Assembly (NCBI GenBank): GCA_030147805.1
Contig: JASBUR010000017.1
Location: 62,001 to 126,000 of the forward strand
DNA: 64,000 nucleotides
Reading direction: 5' to 3'
Source: Sphingomonadaceae bacterium
GTDB lineage: Bacteria; Pseudomonadota; Alphaproteobacteria; Sphingomonadales; Sphingomonadaceae
Positions 42,766-50,679 of this stretch are shown piece after piece. Below the pieces are notes generated by a model. It had not been told where the DNA came from and made no database searches. It saw only the letters and a list, made by a program, of their open reading frames with translations. A program made the position numbers and the translations under genes. Each line of letters opens with the position of its first letter. Positions within the stretch are counted from its first letter, which is position 1.

Positions 42766-43241
42766 TTCCCCGGCGAGAGCTGTTCGATACCCGCAGCGCT
42801 GAACGGCGCCGTATAGTCGCCGCGTTCGACCTTGCCGGCCATATGCGCCGGCAGCGCCGCCTCGGGATAGACGGTGACGCTATAGTCGCCCGCCGAGGGG
42901 TTGAGCCGCAGCGGCTTGATCGCCTGCTGGTAGACCTTGGAATTCCAGAAGGCGCGGGCGTTGGCGAGACAGGGAAAGCGGACGATCAGCGTCGACCAAT
43001 TGGCCGGCGGCGTTCCTTCGAATACCGCGACGGGACGCGGGACGTTGACATAATAGCCGCCGAGCCGGGCGTAGAGGCCGCTGTCGGTGATCGCCTTGGC
43101 ATAGGCCATCATCCGCGCGCGATCATGCGTCGGCCCCGCGACCACCATATAGACCGGGCGGGCATCGCAGGCCTCGACGGGCGCTGCCGCCGCTGCGGGG
43201 GCGGCAAGGCAAAGCGCGGCGAACGCCAGCGCGCGGATCAT
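42762..43241 (-). CDS. Exported DUF1330-like protein
   Basis: A 159-residue homologue of the protein at 32710-33030, with an added signal peptide (MIRALAFAALCLAAPAAAAAP). Shared pattern: THDRARMMAYAKAITDSGLYARLGGYYVN and RFPCLANARAFWNSKVYQQAIKPLR. It is thus an exported copy of a cytoplasmic pathway protein. Overlaps the aldehyde dehydrogenase stop by ATGA. Confidence 0.75.
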   Translation of the reverse strand: MIRALAFAALCLAAPAAAAAPVEACDARPVYMVVAGPTHDRARMMAYAKAITDSGLYARLGGYYVNVPRPVAVFEGTPPANWSTLIVRFPCLANARAFWNSKVYQQAIKPLRLNPSAGDYSVTVYPEAALPAHMAGKVERGDYTAPFSAAGIEQLSPGN

Positions 43242-44662
43242 CGCATCATCTCCTCGGCATAAGCGGCGATCGGCAGCGCCTGTCCGCTCTGGCGGATCAG
43301 CGCCTGGCGACGAAAGAAGCGCAGCAGCCCGCTGTCGCCCATCCGCGATGGCCCCAGGCCGCTGGCGCCGAAGCTCGACTTCTCCGCTTCCCACACCATC
43401 GAGGTGAGCGCGCCGTCGTTGATCGACACCGCGCCGGCCTCGAGCCGCACCGCGACCGCTTCGGCTTCGTCGGGCGTCGCGGCGAGGACCGCCGCCGACA
43501 GCCCGAACTCGCCGCCGTTGGCGAGCGCGACCGCCTCGTCGACCGTATCGAAGGCGGTCACCGGCATCACGGGACCGAAGGTCTCCTCGCGCATGATCGC
43601 CATGTCGGGGGTCACGTCGACGAGCACGGTCGGCCGCAGATACAGACCGCCGCCGAGGGCTTCGACAGTCCCACCGGCGAGCAGCTTCGCGCCGCGCGCC
43701 AGCGCATCGGCGATCTGCGCTTCGACGATCCGGGCCTGCCGCTCGAAGATGAACGGCCCAATCTCGCCCTGCCGCATGTCGGGATGGTTCAGCCGCACCG
43801 CCTCGGCGCCGGCGACCAGCGCCGCGACGAAGGGCGGGTAGATGGCGCGCGCCACATAGACGCGCTCGATCGACTGGCAGGCCTGGCCGCTGTTGACGAC
43901 GCTGGCGCGCAGCGCCGTCGCCGCCGCCGTCGCCGGATCGGCGCTCGCCAGCACGATCATCGGGTCCTTGCCGCCGAGCTCGAGGCTCGCGGGAATGAAG
44001 GCGCGCGCCGCCGCCGCGGCGACCTTTCGGCCGGTCGATACCGAGCCGGTGAAGCAGATGAAGTCGACCGCCTCGACGAGCGCCGCGCCGGTCGCGCCGT
44101 CGCCCTCGACCACGGCGATCACCTCGCCGAGGCCGGCCGCGTCGATGCTGCGCCGCAACGGTAATATGAAGCGCGGCGTCACCTCGGATGGCTTGACGAT
44201 CACCGCACATCCGGCGGCGAGCGCCGGGATGGCGTCGATCAGCGCGAGGGTCAGCGGGAAATTCCACGGCGAGATCACGCCGACCAGCGGATAGGGCACC
44301 AGCCGCGTCGAAAAGCTGATGCCCGGGATCGCGGTGGCGCCACGCCGCGCCGCATCGGCGATCAGCCCGGGCGCTCTCGCCGCCCAGCGGCGCAGCATGT
44401 CGATGATGCCGCGCACCTCGACGCGCGAGATGGCGCCGCGCCCGGTATCGGTCGCCAGCGCCGACGCGATCGCGTCGGCCTCCGCCTCGATCGCCACGGC
44501 CCACCGCCGGAGCGCGGCAGCGCGCGCCTCGTCGCCGCTGGCCTGCCAGCCGCGCTGCCCGTCGCGCAGCCGCCGCGCCAGCACGCCGATCGCGGCCGCG
44601 TCGAGCGGCTCGATGCGATGGTCGGGAAGGCCGGTCCGCGGATTGCGGATCGCGAGGCTCAT
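43238..44662 (-). CDS. Aldehyde dehydrogenase
   Basis: A 474-residue NAD(P)-dependent aldehyde dehydrogenase. The start MSLAIRNPRTG is taken because it overlaps the stop of a 15-codon leader with a strong ribosome site. Catalytic Cys is in VVNSGQACQSIERV; the Glu is in SLELGGKDP; the cofactor loop is FICFTGSVSTGRKV. It likely oxidises an aldehyde from the pathway to the acid. Confidence 0.9.
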   Translation of the reverse strand: MSLAIRNPRTGLPDHRIEPLDAAAIGVLARRLRDGQRGWQASGDEARAAALRRWAVAIEAEADAIASALATDTGRGAISRVEVRGIIDMLRRWAARAPGLIADAARRGATAIPGISFSTRLVPYPLVGVISPWNFPLTLALIDAIPALAAGCAVIVKPSEVTPRFILPLRRSIDAAGLGEVIAVVEGDGATGAALVEAVDFICFTGSVSTGRKVAAAAARAFIPASLELGGKDPMIVLASADPATAAATALRASVVNSGQACQSIERVYVARAIYPPFVAALVAGAEAVRLNHPDMRQGEIGPFIFERQARIVEAQIADALARGAKLLAGGTVEALGGGLYLRPTVLVDVTPDMAIMREETFGPVMPVTAFDTVDEAVALANGGEFGLSAAVLAATPDEAEAVAVRLEAGAVSINDGALTSMVWEAEKSSFGASGLGPSRMGDSGLLRFFRRQALIRQSGQALPIAAYAEEMMR

Positions 44663-44706
44663 GCCGATGTGCCCGGCGTACGCAGGCGCGTGGCGTTGCT
44701 GCTCAT
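44659..44706 (-). CDS. Possible 15-residue leader peptide before aldehyde dehydrogenase
   Basis: ATG 44706 follows GGAGGAGGAG at good spacing and encodes MSSNATRLRTPGTSA; its stop TGA overlaps the dehydrogenase ATG (GCATGAGCC). The dehydrogenase itself has no clear ribosome site, so its translation may depend on this leader. It could also reflect a frameshift in an original N-terminus. Low certainty. Confidence 0.35.
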   Translation of the reverse strand: MSSNATRLRTPGTSA

Positions 44707-44766
44707 GCGGTGGCTCCTCCTCCCGACTCCCGACTGGCATGACGTTTATCCCTTGTCGAGAGTCAT

Positions 44767-44778
44767 TTGTCCGGACAA
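44767..44778. promoter_or_regulatory. GntR operator copy 6 (TTGTCCGGACAA)
   Basis: A perfect palindrome only 10 bp before the ATG of the VOC gene (44788) and 61 bp from the leader ATG on the other strand. Binding here would block the ribosome-site/promoter region directly, as for a repressor. Confidence 0.8.
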
Positions 44779-44787
44779 ATATGGCGC

Positions 44788-45693
44788 ATGGACGGATTCG
44801 ACACGCACGGCCGTATCAAGTGCGCAACGGTGGCGACGCCAAGCTTCGCCGACTCGCGCGCCGACTATGTCGACCGGCTGGCGCTGGAGGTGGTCGACGA
44901 AGGCCAGGTCTCGCCCGAACTCGCTGCGAGCTGGGGGGCGCCAGCCTGCGCCGGCCGCCGCTTTGCACTGCTGACATCGGCGAGCGCGGCGCCGGGCTTC
45001 CTGCGGCTGGTCGAATCGACGCCCGTCGTAGGCTACCGGCCGCTGCGCAGCTTCGGCTGGGCGAGCTACGAGCTGACCTGCCAGGCGGTGTTCGCGCTGC
45101 ACGAGCGTATCGCCGGCAAGGGCTTCGCGGTCATCGGCGCCCCGAAGCTGGTCCCCGGCTTCGACAATTTCATCCCCTTCCAAGTGACTGGCCGCGCCGG
45201 CGAGGTCCTCTACCTCAACGAGGTGCTGCAGAGCACCATGAGCGGGCTCGACCTCCCGACCGCCGAGGCGCCGGTCGACTTCACCTTCATCGCCATCCTC
45301 GCCGCGCCCGACGCCGATGCCGCGGTGCGCTTCCATGTCGACCGGCTCGGCTTCGAGGCTGGCGAAACCTATGTCATTCCCTACAGCGTCATCAACAACG
45401 CCTTCGGCTTTCCGCCCGAGCACAAGACACGCATGACGATGACGCGGGTCGGCCGCGTTCCCGCGACCGAGGTCGATCAATATCCCGAGGGTACGGCGGA
45501 GCGCCCGACGGTCGCCGGCGAGCTGCCGCCGGGCAATGCGCTGGTGAGCTTCATCACCCGCTCGCTCGACGCGATCGACGCCGCGTACATCGCCCCGCCG
45601 GCGCGGCACGACGGGCCGATGTACGCGGGCCGTCGCAGCGCCTGCGTCCGCGGCACGGCGGGCGAGCTCATCGAACTGATCGAAGCGGCATGA
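44788..45693 (+). CDS. VOC superfamily protein, two-domain
   Basis: A 301-residue protein with two repeats of the glyoxalase/extradiol (VOC) fold, the first from IKCATVATPSFADSRADYV, the second from FTFIAILAAPDADAAVRFHVDRLGF. Not identified as a known dioxygenase, and the metal ligands are unclear. It opens the plus-strand operon VOC-alpha/beta hydrolase-lipocalin-like, under the GntR operator. Overlaps the next gene by ATGA. Confidence 0.7.
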   Translation: MDGFDTHGRIKCATVATPSFADSRADYVDRLALEVVDEGQVSPELAASWGAPACAGRRFALLTSASAAPGFLRLVESTPVVGYRPLRSFGWASYELTCQAVFALHERIAGKGFAVIGAPKLVPGFDNFIPFQVTGRAGEVLYLNEVLQSTMSGLDLPTAEAPVDFTFIAILAAPDADAAVRFHVDRLGFEAGETYVIPYSVINNAFGFPPEHKTRMTMTRVGRVPATEVDQYPEGTAERPTVAGELPPGNALVSFITRSLDAIDAAYIAPPARHDGPMYAGRRSACVRGTAGELIELIEAA

Positions 45694-47228
45694 TCAGCCG
45701 CCATTTCGTCGACGTCGGCGCGCGGCGCGTGCACTATCGCCGCGCCGGTACCGGCCCGGCGGTGCTGCTCGTCCACCAGAGCCCGCGCTCGAGCCTCGAA
45801 TATGAGCCGCTGATGCGGCGCTGGGCCGCGCATTTCACGCTGTTCGCGCCCGATACCCCGGGCTTCGGCGCCTCCGACCCGTTGCCGATCGACCGGCCCG
45901 AGGTCGCCGACTATGCCGATGCCGCGGTCGGCTTCGTCGACGCGCTCGGGCTCGGGCCGGTCGGCGCCTATGGCTTCCATTCGGGCGCGATCACGCTGAT
46001 CACCGCTGCCGCGCGCCACCCCGGGCGCTTCGCCGCGGTCGCCGCCGTCGGCTATGCGGTGTGGACCGAGGCCGAAAAGGCCGCCTTCGCCGCGGCCTAT
46101 ACGCCGCCTTTCGTGCCGCAGCCCTATGGCGAGCATCTTGCCTGGCTGTGGTCGCGCGTGCTCGAGCAGAGCTGGTTCTTCCCCTGGTACCGCGCCGACC
46201 CCGAGGCGCGGCTCGGGCGCCCGCACGACGACCCGGCGCTCGCGCACCAGATCGTCATGGAGATGCTCGAGGCGGGCGACGACTATCGTCGCGGCTACAG
46301 CGCCGTGCTGCGCGCCGCCCGCGATATTCCTGCCGGCGACGCGACGCCGACGCTGATCACCGCCTATGACGGCGACCCGCTACAGCCGCATCTCGCGCGG
46401 CTGGGAACGCTGCCTCCGACCTGGCAGGCCTGCGCACTGCCGACGCCGGAGGCGGTCGAGCAGGCGTGCCGGACGCACCTCGAGCGTCACGCCGCCCCGC
46501 CGCCGCCGGCGATCGACGACGCCGTCGATCAAGGCTTCGTCCGCGTTGCGGGCGGTGGATTCGACGGGCTGCTGCACTACCGCGGGCCACGCGATGCCGG
46601 CGTCGTGGCGCTGCACGCGCCGGGCGGCTCGGCGGCGCTGATCGGCGAGGCGGGCATCCTGTGCCTCGACCTGCCCGGCCATGGCCTGTCCGACGACTGG
46701 CCCGACGGCGCCGGAGTCACGCTCGACCACTGGGCGGGCGCGGTGGCGGAAATGCTGCCCGGCACGCCGGTCCGGCTGATCGGCCATGGCTGGTCGGGGC
46801 TGTTGGCGCTGGCCGTGGCGGCGCAGGCGCCGCAGGTCACCGCGGTGGAGGTTCGCGACGGCCACCTGCCGCCGCCGGCGGACGCGGCGCGCTGGATCGA
46901 CGAGCTGACCGACCTCACCCCCGACCGATTCGGCGCCTATCTGCAGGCGGCCTGGCAGGCGGCCCGCGCCCGGCATTTCTTCTGGCCCTGGTTCGACGCA
47001 AGCGCCGCCAACGCCATCCCCTTCGATCCCGCTGCGGTCGCCCCCGAGGCGCTCAACCGCGCGCATCTCGCGGCGATGCAGGCGCGCGGCGGTCGGCGGC
47101 TGCTCGCGCGGCTGATCGCCGCCGACCGGCCGGCCTTGCGCCGCGCGGTCGACGTGCCGGTGGCGTGGCCGCTGGCCGCCTGGGCGCGCACGCGTACCGA
47201 CATCTGGAGACCCGAAGGAGAAGCGTGA
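45690..47228 (+). CDS. Tandem (double) alpha/beta hydrolase
   Basis: A 512-residue protein made of two alpha/beta hydrolase domains. Domain 1 (1-275): VLLVHQSPRSS oxyanion stretch and nucleophile elbow GFHSGA (Ser98). Domain 2 (285-512): VVALHAPGGSA and GHGWSG (Ser369). The acid/His parts are less clear. Fused duplicates of this fold are uncommon. It likely cleaves an ester, lactone or C-C bond of a ring-opened intermediate. TGATG coupling to the next gene. Confidence 0.83.
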   Translation: MISRHFVDVGARRVHYRRAGTGPAVLLVHQSPRSSLEYEPLMRRWAAHFTLFAPDTPGFGASDPLPIDRPEVADYADAAVGFVDALGLGPVGAYGFHSGAITLITAAARHPGRFAAVAAVGYAVWTEAEKAAFAAAYTPPFVPQPYGEHLAWLWSRVLEQSWFFPWYRADPEARLGRPHDDPALAHQIVMEMLEAGDDYRRGYSAVLRAARDIPAGDATPTLITAYDGDPLQPHLARLGTLPPTWQACALPTPEAVEQACRTHLERHAAPPPPAIDDAVDQGFVRVAGGGFDGLLHYRGPRDAGVVALHAPGGSAALIGEAGILCLDLPGHGLSDDWPDGAGVTLDHWAGAVAEMLPGTPVRLIGHGWSGLLALAVAAQAPQVTAVEVRDGHLPPPADAARWIDELTDLTPDRFGAYLQAAWQAARARHFFWPWFDASAANAIPFDPAAVAPEALNRAHLAAMQARGGRRLLARLIAADRPALRRAVDVPVAWPLAAWARTRTDIWRPEGEA

Positions 47229-47710
47229 TGGGGATTCGCGAGGACATGCCGCTGCTGGCGCGTCACGAAGGCGTCTGGGACGGCACCTACCGCTACTATA
47301 ATGCCGCCGGCGAGAAGATCGACGAGCACAAGTCGCGGCTGTTCTGCCGGCTGCACGACCGCGGCCCGCACCTGTACCACCAGACCAATCACTACACGTG
47401 GGCCGACGGCCGCACCGAGGTGCGCGACTTTCCCGCCGAATATCGCGACGGGCGCATCTGGTGGGACAATGAGCTGATCGTCGGTTGGGCGGCCGAGGTC
47501 GGGCTCGACGCGAACAACCGCACGATGATGCTCTACTGGCAGCGCACCGGCGATCCGAGCCTCTATCTCTATGAGATGATCCAGCTCGCCGACGGCGGCG
47601 ACACGCGCTGCCGCACCTGGCACTGGATCCGCAACGGCCTGCTGGAAACGCGCACCGCGATCGAGGAGCGGCGCGTGACTACCGACTGGCGATCGCTCGA
47701 AGCCGCCTGA
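47228..47710 (+). CDS. Small lipocalin-like/DUF3598-type protein
   Basis: A 160-residue beta-rich protein (MGIREDMPLLARHEGVWDGTYRYYNAAGEKIDEH). The start of the type HEGVWDGTYRY is typical of lipocalin-like DUF3598 proteins; the fold may bind a hydrophobic pathway compound. No signal peptide. Coupled to the hydrolase (47228). Confidence 0.6.
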   Translation: MGIREDMPLLARHEGVWDGTYRYYNAAGEKIDEHKSRLFCRLHDRGPHLYHQTNHYTWADGRTEVRDFPAEYRDGRIWWDNELIVGWAAEVGLDANNRTMMLYWQRTGDPSLYLYEMIQLADGGDTRCRTWHWIRNGLLETRTAIEERRVTTDWRSLEAA

Positions 47711-47750
47711 CACCGGCAACCGCGCCGGGCGCGACACAGGAGACTGGCCC

Positions 47751-48311
47751 ATGATTTCGACCGTCCTCGCGCTGCTTGCCGCGGCGCCCGCTGTCGCCGA
47801 GCCGCCGAAGGCGGCGGGAGTCGAGGCGCCCGCCGAACGCGTCCCCACCGACGTCCGTCGCATCACGATCCTTGTGCGCGACATGGAACGCTCGCTGAAG
47901 CTCTACCGCGACGTGCTCGGGCTCAAGGTCAATTACGACGCGCCGATCACCGTCTCCGGCGTGGCGCTGCCGGCCGGCGTTCCCGGCAACAAGACGCGGC
48001 TGGTGCTGCTCAACGGCAACGACCCCTGGCTCGGCTGGATCGGGCTGATGCAATATACCGACCCGCCGCTCGCCGATCCCGGCCCCTATCCCAAACGGCT
48101 GGGCGTGGGCGGTCATGTCATCGTCACCAACACCGACGATGCCGAAAAGCGCTGCGCGATGGCCAAGCAGGCACCCGGGGTGACCTTCACCTCCGAGGCG
48201 CGACTGCAGGAGTATCCCGGTCGCAACGGGGCGCCGACGATCCGCGTCATGGGCTGCAATTTCTTCGATCCCGACGGCACCTTCCTCGAACTCAACCAGA
48301 TCCTCGACTAG
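47751..48311 (+). CDS. Exported VOC (glyoxalase) protein
   Basis: A 186-residue VOC protein after a signal peptide (MISTVLALLAAAPAVAE). The core RITILVRDMERSLKLYRDVLGLKV and NFFDPDGTFLELNQ is clear, with a C-terminal Glu metal ligand. VOC enzymes of this type are usually cytoplasmic, so export is notable. It lies 40 bp after the lipocalin-like gene and 8 bp before the next. Confidence 0.8.
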   Translation: MISTVLALLAAAPAVAEPPKAAGVEAPAERVPTDVRRITILVRDMERSLKLYRDVLGLKVNYDAPITVSGVALPAGVPGNKTRLVLLNGNDPWLGWIGLMQYTDPPLADPGPYPKRLGVGGHVIVTNTDDAEKRCAMAKQAPGVTFTSEARLQEYPGRNGAPTIRVMGCNFFDPDGTFLELNQILD

Positions 48312-48319
48312 GAGCCTTC

Positions 48320-49033
48320 ATGCGCCACCGGACGGTCCGCGGCCGAATCCGCTACACCTCGAAGAAGCCCGAGCTGCTCGACCGCGAGCGCGGGCGCGAG
48401 TGGTTCGCCTTCACGCACCACGGCGACGGCACGACGACGCTGCGCGCGCAGTGCGAGATCGAGGAGCCCGAGCCGACGGTCTTGCGCGACGTCATCTACT
48501 CGCTTGATGCGCAGGGTCGGCCGATGGACCTGCACGTCCGGCTCACGGTCGGCGATGCCTTCATGGGATCGGGTTGGCTGCGCCACGGCGACAGGTTCGT
48601 CGAGTGCGAAAGCCATGGGCCGTCGATCGGCCGGCTGTCGCAGCGCGTCGACTACGCCGGTGCGCTCGACGGGTTCGGCACGCATCCGATCGTCGGCGAC
48701 GGCTATCTGACGCGGTGCATGGACCTGTCGAAGGGCCCGCACCGGCGCACGCTACGCGTGTTCCTGCCCTCGCCCGACCATCGGGGCGCGACGCCGCCGA
48801 TGATCGCCGAGGTGAAGATCGACCTCGAATATCTCGGCGAGGAGCGCGTCGCGGTCGCTGCCGGCAGCTTCGACTGCCGCCGCTTCCGCTTCGTCGACGA
48901 GGCCGCGATGGGCGGCACGCCGCATCCGCCCTATGACATGTGGGTCACCGCCGACGACGATGCGCTGTTCGTGCAGGGCGGTGTCGGCGGCTACATGCAG
49001 ACATGGTACGAGCTCGTCGAACTTCAGCGATGA
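48320..49033 (+). CDS. Beta-rich protein of unknown function (DUF3108-like)
   Basis: A 237-residue protein without signal peptide. The C-terminal half has a run of beta motifs (AEVKIDLEYLGEERVAVAAGSFDCRRFRFV), reminiscent of DUF3108/lipoprotein-like folds. No catalytic motif is recognised. It is in the plus-strand run with the CitE-like lyase. Confidence 0.55.
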   Translation: MRHRTVRGRIRYTSKKPELLDRERGREWFAFTHHGDGTTTLRAQCEIEEPEPTVLRDVIYSLDAQGRPMDLHVRLTVGDAFMGSGWLRHGDRFVECESHGPSIGRLSQRVDYAGALDGFGTHPIVGDGYLTRCMDLSKGPHRRTLRVFLPSPDHRGATPPMIAEVKIDLEYLGEERVAVAAGSFDCRRFRFVDEAAMGGTPHPPYDMWVTADDDALFVQGGVGGYMQTWYELVELQR

Positions 49034-49049
49034 AAGTGAACTGCCCCTG

Positions 49050-49895
49050 ATGATTGCCGATCGTCCGCGCCGCTCCGTCCTCTACATGCCGGCGTCCAAT
49101 CCGCGCGCCGTCGAAAAGGCGCGCGGTCTCGATTGCGACAGCGTTATCCTCGATCTCGAGGACGCGGTCGCGCCCGATGCCAAGGGCGCGGCGCGCGCCG
49201 CGGCGGTCGAGGCGCTCGGGAGCGGCGGCTTCGGCCACCGCGAGATGGCGCTCCGCGTCAACGGCTTCGGCACCGAATGGATGGCGGAAGATTTCGCCGC
49301 GGCGGTGGCGGCGCGCCCCGACGCGATCGTCGTGCCCAAGGTCGACAGCGAGGCACAGGCGCGCGAAGCGGTGCGCCTCGCGGCCGGCATCCCGGTCTGG
49401 GCGATGATCGAATCACCGCGCGCCGTGCTCGACTGCGACCGCATTGCGACCGTCGAGGGCGTTGCGGCGCTGGTCGCCGGCATGGCCGATTTCGCCAAGG
49501 ACATCGGCGCGACGCCGGGCGCCGACCGCTTCGAGCTGATGTACGCGCTGCAGCGCATGCTCATCGCCGCTCGTGCCGCCGGCATCCTCGCGCTGGACGG
49601 CGTCCACGCCGACATCCAGGATCTCGACGGGCTCGAGACCGCCTGTCGGCAGGGCGCGGCGATGGGTTTCGACGGCAAGACGCTCGTCCATCCCAACCAG
49701 ATCGAGCCCGCCAACCGCGCCTTCTCGCCGAGCGCGGCGGCGATCGACGACGCGCGCGGGCTGATCGCGGCGCACGAGGCAGCGAAGGCCGAGGGCCGCG
49801 GGGTCACCACCTTTAAGGGCAAGATGGTCGAGGTGCTGCACGTCGCCACCGCGCGTCGCCTGCTCGCCTTTGCCGACGCGATCGGCGCCCGATGA
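49050..49895 (+). CDS. CitE-like HpcH/HpaI family lyase
   Basis: A 281-residue CitE-type lyase started at MIADRPRRSVLYMPASN. The fold motif DSVILDLEDAVAPDAKGAAR, the metal Glu/Asp in VWAMIESPRAVLD and MADFAKDIGATPG, and DGKTLVHPNQIEPAN fit citrate-lyase-beta-like, malyl-CoA or citramalyl-CoA lyases. It probably cleaves a 3-hydroxyacyl-CoA with release of acetyl-CoA, pyruvate or glyoxylate. ATGA overlap with the hydratase downstream. Confidence 0.88.
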   Translation: MIADRPRRSVLYMPASNPRAVEKARGLDCDSVILDLEDAVAPDAKGAARAAAVEALGSGGFGHREMALRVNGFGTEWMAEDFAAAVAARPDAIVVPKVDSEAQAREAVRLAAGIPVWAMIESPRAVLDCDRIATVEGVAALVAGMADFAKDIGATPGADRFELMYALQRMLIAARAAGILALDGVHADIQDLDGLETACRQGAAMGFDGKTLVHPNQIEPANRAFSPSAAAIDDARGLIAAHEAAKAEGRGVTTFKGKMVEVLHVATARRLLAFADAIGAR

Positions 49896-50668
49896 GCGAC
49901 GGCCTCCAGCTCATTGTCGACGGCGCCGTGGCGCGGCTGCTGATCGACCGGGCGCCCAAGCGCAATGCCTTCAATCAGGCGATGTGGGAAGCCTTCCCCG
50001 GGCTGGTCGCAGAGGCGATGGCGATGCCGTCGGTGCGCGTGCTCGTCGTGACCTCGGCCGCGCCGGGCCTGTTCTGCGCCGGTGCCGACATCGGCGAATT
50101 CGCGAGGATGTCGCGCGATCCCGACTGGCGCAAGCTCAACCAGGCCGCGATCCGGCGCACGCAGGTGACGCTGGCGCGCGCCGCCAAGCCGACGATCGCA
50201 GCGGTCGATGGCGACTGCGTCGGCGGCGGCTGTGGCATCGCGCTCGCCTGTGACATGCGGCTGGCGAGCCCGCGCGCGCGCTTCGGCATCACCCCGGCGA
50301 AGCTCGGCCTCGTCTACCCGCTCCACGACACCAAGCTGCTCGTCGACGTGGTCGGGCCGGCGCAGGCGAAGCGCATGCTGTTCACCGGGCTGCTGCACGA
50401 CGCCGCCGAGGCGCAGCGCATCGGTCTCGCCGACGTCGTGGCCGACGATCTCGATGCGGCGGCGGCGACGCTCACCGAGGCGATTGCCGCCGCGTCGCCG
50501 CACAGCCAGCAGATGTCGAAGGCGATCATCCGCCGCATCCTCGACGGCGCGGCCGACGACGATCCGGCGAGTAGCGCGCAGTTCGACGCGGCGTTCGACG
50601 GCGCCGACTTCCGCGAAGGCGTCGAGGCGTTTCTTGGCAAGCGCAAGCCGGTGTTTCCCGACCGCTGA
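49892..50668 (+). CDS. Enoyl-CoA hydratase/isomerase
   Basis: A 258-residue crotonase-fold enzyme. The oxyanion-hole stretch PGLFCAGADIGEF and the VDGDCVGGGCGIALACDMRLAS motif are intact. Catalytic Glu pair positions are not certain. It may hydrate or isomerise a CoA ester before the lyase or in parallel to the MaoC hydratase. Translationally coupled to the lyase. Confidence 0.9.
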   Translation: MSDGLQLIVDGAVARLLIDRAPKRNAFNQAMWEAFPGLVAEAMAMPSVRVLVVTSAAPGLFCAGADIGEFARMSRDPDWRKLNQAAIRRTQVTLARAAKPTIAAVDGDCVGGGCGIALACDMRLASPRARFGITPAKLGLVYPLHDTKLLVDVVGPAQAKRMLFTGLLHDAAEAQRIGLADVVADDLDAAAATLTEAIAAASPHSQQMSKAIIRRILDGAADDDPASSAQFDAAFDGADFREGVEAFLGKRKPVFPDR

Positions 50669-50679
50669 GAAAGGCCGCC

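Noticed and set aside
44319-45689. Upstream half of a 969-codon frame ending in the tandem hydrolase
   Set aside because: The hydrolase proper starts at 45690 with an ATGA overlap; the upstream part overlaps the VOC gene and the dehydrogenase in another frame.
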